64,000 nucleotides of DNA from Patiria pectinifera. Taxonomy: Eukaryota > Echinodermata > Asteroidea > Valvatida > Asterinidae. A program made the position numbers and the translations under genes. The notes under the pieces are model-generated. The model did not search any database and had not been told where the DNA came from. It worked only from the letters and a program-made list of their open reading frames with translations. Location: assembly GCA_029964075.1 (NCBI GenBank), contig CM057134.1, positions 19,570,905 to 19,634,904 of the forward strand. Direction: 5' to 3'. Each line of letters starts with the position of its first letter. Position 1 is the first letter of the stretch. Positions 57,301 through 64,000 of this stretch are shown here, in pieces.

Positions 57301-59198
57301 GTATGGGTTATTGTGTAGGGCAGTTCCGCTACCTCAAATTAATGGTTATTTCTGTTGTATTTTTAATTCTACTTCAAAAGTATCTCATGATAAATGCCTT
57401 AAAAATAACCTTTCATCTTCCAAAATGCACTTACTTGGAAACATTCGTTCTCGTATGTCCCTGTGTGAGCTTTTCAAAGCAAACACTTTGCACCCGCCAG
57501 ATATGTGAGTGCTCAGCATTTCAAACTTCTCTCGCATTTCGTCACTTCGCCGTTGCTCTGTTCAAGAAACACAACGATTAAGATGATGACTGGGAAGTGT
57601 CGAGTCAACCAGGCAGCTGGCAGTTTTATATTCCACAATCATTTAACGTTTCTAGAATAATTCAAACGTTTACTCTAAGCTTACAATATTGTTTCTGTAG
57701 AATTTGATGGCATTAAAGGGTTTGGAGTAGGCCTATATTACTTTTTTTGAGTTTTTCTTATCTCAAAAGAAAATTAATATTGATCGATGCATTCTGCCGC
57801 ATCATTACAATGGTAATAATTGATTATATCAAGCGTTGTAATGTGTACAAGTTTTAAAACTCGACTCGCAACTTCACAATGACCAAACGGACATGCAATT
57901 GTTTGTTGTAAGTTGTGCTTGGGTTAGAGTTTAAACGCTTGTAAACGTTTAGTGCAAATATTTACATCGCTGGATACACTTTTCCAGAATTTTAATGACG
58001 ACGTTGTTGATGATACAGTAGTTATGAAAATATATAGGAAACAGTATGTATGACAGAAATGTTTGTATTTGTTATTCAAAACCGTAAAATATGTACAACA
58101 GATATGTTGTAACAACATACCTGCTATCTTGTCTCTCAACATGGCTTCCACCCACTCATGAAATTTCATCTTCCTTATCACCCTCTTCCCCTTATCATCG
58201 ACTCCAAAGGTATATGATTCAGGCTCCTTCTGAAATACTCCTCCACAAAACGGGTTGATTCGAACCTCGACAAGATGCAAGTCTCCTTCCAGAGAATGGA
58301 AATAGACATCCCAGTGCTTCCCTCGAATTGGTTGCTCATTTAATCTCCCCCATGTTTTCCGCTTGGCACAGCAATCAAGACATCGCTCGATTTCTGTCTT
58401 AGCTTGATCAGAGATCACCTGGCCGACAACTTCACACTGATTGTCTTCCACACCTATGATGACCCAGCCGCCTTCCTGATTTGCAAAGGCGCCAAAGTAA
58501 TCAGAAACATGCTTTTCAATGTTAGTCGCCAGCGCATTCCCGTCCTTCAGCTTCTTGTATTGGACCGTCTTGGATTCAGGTATCCTGACAATATCCCCCT
58601 TTTTGAGGTCCAACAGTCCAGGAAAATGATGTCTGCTGCTCTGGGAATTGTCATCGACAGCCGAAGCGGCCCCACTTGGCAACTCCGGAGCCTCAGCTTT
58701 CGGTAAGTGATCATCGAAGTCAAAGAAGGGACGAGTCGCTGTGCTGTCCTCCTCTCTCAATAAGATGGCTTCCACCTGGTGGTAATCTTGTACAAGCTCC
58801 GTGCTTGTGTCTGTTGGCAAGCGAAGGTTGTAGTTCACGGTGGCTGGTCGGCGGCTTGGAGTGATGTAACAGTACAGAAACTCAGCATCAGCAGGCTGAC
58901 TGCAGAAATCAAAGCATTCCCCCCATTGAGGAGGTCTGATGTTCTTCAGGAGTTCCTGCTCGATTTGCTTCCTCCATTCGTCCAGATGTTTCTGCTCTAC
59001 ATCCGGATGATCTCGGTGCACATTCCTCAATGTGATGACTTCCCTGTGGTCTGAGTTGAGCGCAGCGCACACCAAGCGCACAATCTCTCCACTCTCCAGT
59101 TTCCTCTGTGCTACTCCATCTTTTGTTTTCGTCACGGAATTCATGATATGAATATTCATGGTGCTTTCCTCACCAGTAAACTTGTCCGCAGAAGCCAT
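54335..59198 (-). CDS. Long Schlafen protein with helicase-like C-terminus (group III type)
   Basis: Coding exons: 58121-59198, 57435-57557, 56082-56832, 54335-55853, all GT-AG and in phase, 1156 residues. Schlafen core: N-lobe near 25-140 (EIVRLVCAALNS, DAEFLYCYITP) and AlbA_2 C-lobe near 200-360 (ESKTVQYK at 208-215, GAFANQEGGWVIIGVED to D252, RINPFCGGVF, EPESYTF, EWVEAML). The linker has SQCILADI (445-452) where vertebrates have SWAVDL, followed by VMCDILVFTETDTPFLVT. Helicase part: LMGVQVMNLLTPSQ, Walker A GYPGTGKT (610-617), Walker B ILDDTQ (692-697), VVIRN (791-795), GYSPGEITLI, LESFAGRENQVVIGI and LALASRARTKLEF (1116-1128). These match vertebrate SLFN11-type proteins in order. Unusual: Gln213 where the second catalytic Glu is expected, and roughly 170-180 extra residues between 865 and 1079. 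Nucleic-acid binding is expected from the family; nuclease activity is doubtful. Confidence 0.9.
55854..56081 (-). other. Schlafen intron 3 (no gene)
   Basis: Intron of 228 bp (donor gtaggc at 56076-56081, acceptor ttttag at 55854) separating Walker A exon from Walker B exon. Nothing else seen. Confidence 0.7.
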
Positions 59199-59252
59199 GT
59201 TACACCACACACGCTCAGTCAGGATTGGCAGATCGAAACCAAAACAGGATCT
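59199..59252 (-). other. 5'UTR of long Schlafen gene, starting at a splice acceptor
   Basis: The first coding exon extends upstream to 59252, just after a pyrimidine-rich tttttcttcag acceptor. A non-coding leader exon therefore probably lies further up in the spacer. The ATG at 59198 was chosen because the only in-frame upstream candidate (59208-59210) is GTG. Confidence 0.55.
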
Positions 59253-59519
59253 CTGAAGAAAAATGCATTAATTAAATTTGCTAGATTCATTTCCTTGAAT
59301 TAATTCACATTAAAAACCCCTACAGGTTCGCGTTTCTTGAGTAACAAACGCAGAGTGGTCGGGCAGACAACTATTTCATTGAACACTGTTTAAAATTACA
59401 GGAGGACATACACGTACGTGCAATTTCAGGTTTGATGACGCATCAGCTAAGAAAGGGAAGTGAATACTGATTTAATTCGGAGAGAATACATGTCAATCAT
59501 GCCGTAAAATAACATGAAA

Positions 59520-60890
59520 ATATGAAAATATATATGTATATATTAATAACAACTAACTTCCGGTTTTATGACGTCACAGCATAAGGGATCCAAACGTCAG
59601 CATTAAACGGACACACAGAGAGGTTTCAGACCTACTGTTACATTGACATTTAAAACGAAAATCAAGATTACATCTCTCAGAGTTGATTTTTTCAGGAATT
59701 TTCAAAGGAAAAGAGTTGTTTTCATTCTAACTTCCGATTTCATGACGTCATTATTTTTTCACGCAAAGGTATTCTCTGCATTAAGGTCATCACATATATA
59801 GTAGCTTTGAAGCAATTACCGCAATCTTTGCCACAATAATCTGAAAAATTAAAATAAACTGAAAATTAATTTTTAACATTTTCAACCTGACGCTGGAGGG
59901 CGCTCTAATATTGCATGACGTCACCGGTAATTTTTGTAAAGTATAACCTAGCCAGAGACTAACATCGTTGAAAGAAAGTTTACATCTTTGTCCACTTTCA
60001 AGTTCCGGTTTGGACCGAAAGGAAGGGTCATGAGATTTTGCACAAAGCAAAATCAGATCTCCCACATAATTTTATACTGATTTTCAAAGATTGAATCTAG
60101 AAATCTTGGGTTGCTTGTAATGTGATACTTGATGACGTCATAGTGACGTACTTACCAGAAAGCTCGAGAACTATGTTAACTGTGCTATTTGAATCAAAAG
60201 TCTAGATTATATCTCTTGCGGCTGATTTTTTCAGCAATTTTTAAATGTTTAAAGGTTTTTACATTGTAACTTCTGGTTTGGTGACGTCATCAATCGTTTC
60301 CCCCTCAACTTGTTCTTAGCATGAAGCTGATTATATATATCAATTATAAAGGGATTTCAGCAAACTTCGCCACACGCATCAACTGATTACTCATTTAAAC
60401 ATTTTTCAAACTGCCGCTAGAGGGCGCTCTAACATTTTATGACGTCACCGGTAATTTTTTTTTTAAGTACTACCTAGCCAGAGATTAACATCGTTGAAAG
60501 CAAGTTTACATCTTTTTCCACTTTCAAATTACAAGGCACTCCCGGTGTGGACCGGAAGGAAGGGTCACGTGATAAGGCGCACACGAGATAAAATGAAGAT
60601 CCTGAATTATTCTATCAATTCCCGCAAAAGTCAAGTTCAGGTTTCTCAAGGTTGATTTTATATTAATTTTCAAAGATTAAATCTAGAAATCTTTAATTGC
60701 TTGTAACTTGACACCCGATGACGTCATCATAAAGTCAGAGTAATATGAACCACTCAGGATAAAGGTCGATGTAATTATGTTGAAAGTTACAAGTTCACAC
60801 CATACGTATTTTGCAACAAACAAAAAGGAAGAAAGTAGATTTATCGGAACGATTTTAAACGGTGGTCGTGCCCAACCACTCAACAACGAT
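59520..60890 (-). repeat. Repeated ~540-bp unit, CRE-bearing family
   Basis: Two diverged tandem units can be aligned. Shared blocks include gagggcgctctaa, atgacgtcaccggtaattttt, cctagccagaga and aacatcgttgaaag, at about 59890-60010 and 60415-60520. The segment 60590-60890 is the reverse complement of 14485-14815 in a NALCN intron (shared blocks around gaattgatagaataatcca and gatgacgtcatc), so this is a dispersed repeat family. Transposon class unknown. Confidence 0.7.
59569..60726. promoter_or_regulatory. Cluster of seven perfect CRE/ATF octamers
   Basis: TGACGTCA occurs at 59569, 59743, 59916, 60133, 60282, 60440 and 60719 (start positions). The palindromic octamer is the consensus for CREB/ATF bZIP factors. 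The copies sit in a repeated unit of about 540 bp (for example 59743 to 60282, and 59916 to 60440), so their number follows partly from duplication. Function is inferred only from the motif and the position upstream of two genes. Confidence 0.6.
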
Positions 60891-62150
60891 GGTCCATCGA
60901 GGGGCGGGGCAATTTAGAGATGCAGCTCTATGTATTGATGCACATTTCCTCATCATAATGGCTGTTGTTGAAGGGGAAGGGGATCCCGTTACATTACAGA
61001 GGCAACGACACGAAGCCTCTACAACTTCATTGCTAAACATCACTAAAATACACTCACGTGATGCTACATGTACTGATGATGTTCAACGCCGTGACATCGC
61101 TTCTGTGCTGCTATGTGGGCCTTTATTTGCCTGGTTTCCAAAGAGCAGGATACTTACTATTTTGCAGACAGAATCGGATTTTTCCACGGTGATAAAAGGA
61201 GAATATGATTATGACATCTGACACACCGAGGGTAGAAACTGTATAACACAACCCCGGCGCATAAATACATGTATGTCTCCCGTGAGTGCGTTTGATAGCA
61301 AACATGAATTTTACAGTAAAACGAAAGGTATCTTTGTTCGCGCAGTCGCATTGTTCGACAACAACGTTCATAGGGCAAAATTCCAAAGGTTAATTGGCCG
61401 TTGGAAGTAAAATGTTGTGTTGCGCTGCAGCTGAGAAACGACGTGCGTCAATCGTTAACGATATCAGTTTGGCGAAATATCCATTCGTAAAGTCACCGCG
61501 ATGTCGGCGTTCTCTGCCCAGAACGACATGCCCAACAAGAACATCAGGTACATGAATTTATAGACTAGCATAATATACATGTACAGACCATCGGTAACAT
61601 TATATCATATTGTCCATACATGGTGGACGATTATTTATTTATGGTCGGTCATGTACATGCACACCATCATGACTCAGTGTGCAAATATTTAGAGAAAGAA
61701 AATGTTGGTTGTCGTGAATTATTTTCAAAAATATGTCATAGCAACGTCCGTACGTCAACGGTTGCACCTCAACTTGATCAGTTTTCAGTCAAGGTTCCCA
61801 TATGACTTATGCTCAATTTTTAAGCGATATTTTTTGCTCAACGGCACCATGAAACATTGACCTCGGTAACTCTGTGTTTGTTTCTTAAATCATTCACAGA
61901 GATTACTGCATGATTGATCGGCCCGTCGTGATCATCAGTAGAAGTTTCTCTCAGCTTGAGATGCAATAAATAAGCGTTTATTTTGACCATATACGTTTTA
62001 TATGAAGATATCAGCGTATGATCCAGAAGACTTCTTTAGCAGTTTTAGATGTCATGTCCTGGTGAGTTTGATCATCCTAATTCCTCCAAAATTTGATCGT
62101 CGTTCAATTCAACCCATCAGAGATATCTGGATATCACACGAATTTTAATA

Positions 62151-63943
62151 ATGGCTCGCAAGCCAACTGAAATCGCTACCGAGGTACATATCATTGGGAA
62201 GAAAGAAGACATTAATAGAGAAGTAGAAGACATTCCGAAGATCATCAGCGCCATCTCAAATTTTCAGAGACGTGGAACGATCAAAATGAAAAACCTTCAA
62301 CATCGTGAACACTTGACGGCAAAACAGCTTGATCAGTGGAAGAATATTATCTGTCAAAAGGCTCTGAGACTCCTTCCCCAGGAATGGAGTATATTTGAAT
62401 TCTGTAGCAACGCACAAGACGCAGAATACCTTTACTGTCACGTGACACCGGCTCCTAGGCCAATCACTGTTGAGTATAAGCTTCACGTGCCGTCAGTTTC
62501 CGGTACACGAGTTGTGAGGGACTTTGATGGGGCTCTGGCTGTTCTGTTACGCACTGCGGACGACACATGGCCAGGGCGGGGAGCTAAGTCACCAGCCGAC
62601 AAAGACTATGCCTCTGTGGATGGTAGTTCTGCCTCCTCTGAGGCCGACTCGACCGAACCGGCGGAACCAACTATTAGACTAAGACTGACTGGAGTTAATG
62701 CACAGGGCAAAGGAAAAGGTAAAGACGTGCCTCACGAAGATAGGCAGTTAACAGAGATCATTGAAGGCGCGATATCAAATCACATCAGCGCTCTGGCAAA
62801 TAAAAATGGAGGTAGCATCATGATCGAAGATGCGGACAGTGTCTGCCAGATAGTTGATGGGAGGATTGGTGTGAAGGACCAAGACTCCATCGCAAAGTGT
62901 CTTGAAGAATGTTGCAAGAAGAAGATCTGGGGTAGGGAGAGAGTACCCCCCAAGAGAGGAGAGCAGTGGGATGTCTGCTTCCCAATCGTTAATCAAGATA
63001 ACATCGTTCTCACTATCCGTGTGGATGTTTTCTACGGTGGAGTCTTCGAGGAGGAACCAGTCGCTTATACTCTAAAACAAAATGCCGACGACTCATATGA
63101 AGTAATCAGGATGGCGTTTGGAGACTGGTACGAGGCAATGGTGAAACAACACGTAGAAAGTAAGACACATTAAGTGAACCAAAAAATATCTAAGTTCAGT
63201 GTACAGTTGTGAAATATTTTCGGTAATGAACGGATTTAAACGTGAGAAGTGACAATTTGAGAACAAGATAGGAGGGAGATTGTAAAGACATTGATAGACA
63301 TTAGGCAAGGAAGACACTGAGAAAATGAAAGGATGCAAAAAAAAAGAGGGAGAAAAAAATAGCGAGAATTTTGGTAGAGTGAAGAAGTGCCCGAAGTTTC
63401 GCACAAACCATCCCAAAAATCGATCTAACCATTCTTCATTTTTGCTGAACCTTGGCCAAATTCGTTCTTCATTATACAAAGTTCAAGTGAAAAAACCTCA
63501 GTTTTCTTTGGTTGATTATTTAAGTTACTATTTGTGATTGAGATGCTTAAAGTTTGACAAAACATGAGAGTTCCTAAAAGAAAGATGGAAAAGTTGTACT
63601 TGTTCATTTACTACAAAAAAGTAGTACTACGGATTTTGTTTGGCTTAAGAAATACAGAAACAGCTATAAGCTCAGACAATAATGATCTATTGAGTATGAA
63701 CTATGCGGAACCGCCCATCCTGACTCCACCCCTAAAAAGGGGACATTTTTTTATGTTTATTTCAAATCTTTACCTTATGCTTTAACTTTTCATGTTCTTA
63801 TAGAAGAGCAAGATTACAATGACACAGAGAAGAGGCTTGAAGAGATCAAGGGGAGAGGTTCCAATCCACACTGCGTATCCTATGACAACACATCGTCCGA
63901 GCCGCATCTACTACCGACGGCTCAAGGAGGCTCCTTCGAATGA
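62151..63943 (+). CDS. Short Schlafen-like protein, core only, nuclease site degenerate
   Basis: Two coding exons (62151-63159 and 63804-63943, GT-AG, in phase) give 382 residues ending QGGSFE. It is a paralogue of the long Schlafen. FEFCSNAQDAEYLYCHVTP parallels FDFCSQPADAEFLYCYITP; SNHISALANKNGGSIMI parallels SDYFGAFANQEGGWVII; YGGVFEEEPVAYT and FGDWYEAMV parallel CGGVFQKEPESYT and FHEWVEAML. The ES-x4-E/Q-Y/F-K stretch holding the catalytic acids is replaced by a Gly/Lys run (QGKGKGKDVPH), and the PFC cysteine is missing. The helicase part is absent. A family-typical nuclease seems unlikely; RNA binding or a regulatory partner role is possible but unproven. The exon begins at 62121 after a cccatcag acceptor, so a leader exon is likely. 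Confidence 0.82.
63160..63803 (+). other. Intron of short Schlafen-like gene
   Basis: Intron of 644 bp between GTAAGA at 63160 and cttatag at 63797-63803. AT-rich, no repeat or gene recognised. Read-through would end at a TAA right after the donor (peptide ...VESKTH). Confidence 0.6.
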
Positions 63944-64000
63944 TACCACACTGAACTCCCGTGAAGGTTCAGTGCAGTGTCTTTGACAGTTTACGATCAT

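Larger units (their letters stand above)
59253..62120. promoter_or_regulatory. Shared spacer between divergent Schlafen genes
   Basis: This head-to-head spacer of 2.9 kb presumably holds the leader exons and promoters of both Schlafen genes, since both first coding exons begin at acceptors. The left 1.2 kb is the CRE-bearing repeat described separately. From 60.9 to 62.1 kb no open frame resembles a known protein. A short frame at 61501-61561 (MSAFSAQNDMPNKNIR...) is followed by a possible donor (cag/gtacat) and could belong to a leader exon. It does not join in frame with the ATG at 62151. Confidence 0.5.

Noticed and set aside
60862-61221. 119-codon plus-strand frame in the Schlafen spacer
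   Set aside because: Begins inside the CRE-bearing repeat, resembles no family I know, and has no good splice or start context.
61501-61561. Short frame MSAFSAQNDMPNKNIR as first coding exon of the short Schlafen gene
   Set aside because: Splicing its donor to the acceptor at 62120 leads to a stop before the conserved frame, so at most it is a leader exon or upstream frame.

Overview
The window is animal nuclear DNA. It has many short exons with GT-AG introns, and its introns and spacers are full of tRNA-derived SINEs, foldback MITEs and minisatellites. The genes point to an invertebrate, most likely a non-chordate deuterostome such as an echinoderm. That is an inference from the gene complement and repeat style; no species could be named.

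Layout: (1) 943-21461, minus strand: 5' half of NALCN, the sodium leak channel. Fourteen constitutive coding exons plus two alternative exons for the domain II pore were read; the gene continues beyond position 1. (2) 25434-44096, minus: a complete 22-exon EMC1 gene of 989 codons plus stop. (3) 45638-52211, plus: a complete 5-exon NOL7-like nucleolar protein gene, divergent from EMC1 across a 1.5 kb spacer. (4) 54335-59252, minus: a 4-coding-exon Schlafen gene of 1156 residues with the Schlafen core, a linker and a C-terminal superfamily I helicase-like domain, as in vertebrate long (group III) Schlafens. (5) 62121-63943, plus: a short Schlafen-like paralogue of 382 residues, core only, divergent from the long one.

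The first three genes are conserved housekeeping or neuronal genes with no evident functional link. The last two form a head-to-head pair from one family. Their shared 2.9 kb spacer holds seven perfect TGACGTCA (CRE/ATF) octamers within 1.16 kb, carried by a repeated unit that also occurs in a NALCN intron. Vertebrate Schlafens act in antiviral restriction, tRNA cleavage and replication stress. Here one catalytic Glu of the nuclease triad is Gln in the long protein, and both catalytic Glu residues appear absent from the short one. This pair is the most interesting system in the window. The second highlight is the NALCN exon pair, which switches the domain II filter residue between Lys and Glu.

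Repeats: tRNA-head SINEs (several families, one nested, one with a triplicated body), a dead LINE reverse transcriptase fragment, MITEs with mariner (TA), Harbinger (TTA) and piggyBac-like (TTAA) target sites, a 20-bp target-site duplication around a 268-bp element, and several tandem arrays. One of these arrays copies the end of an EMC1 exon together with its splice donor.
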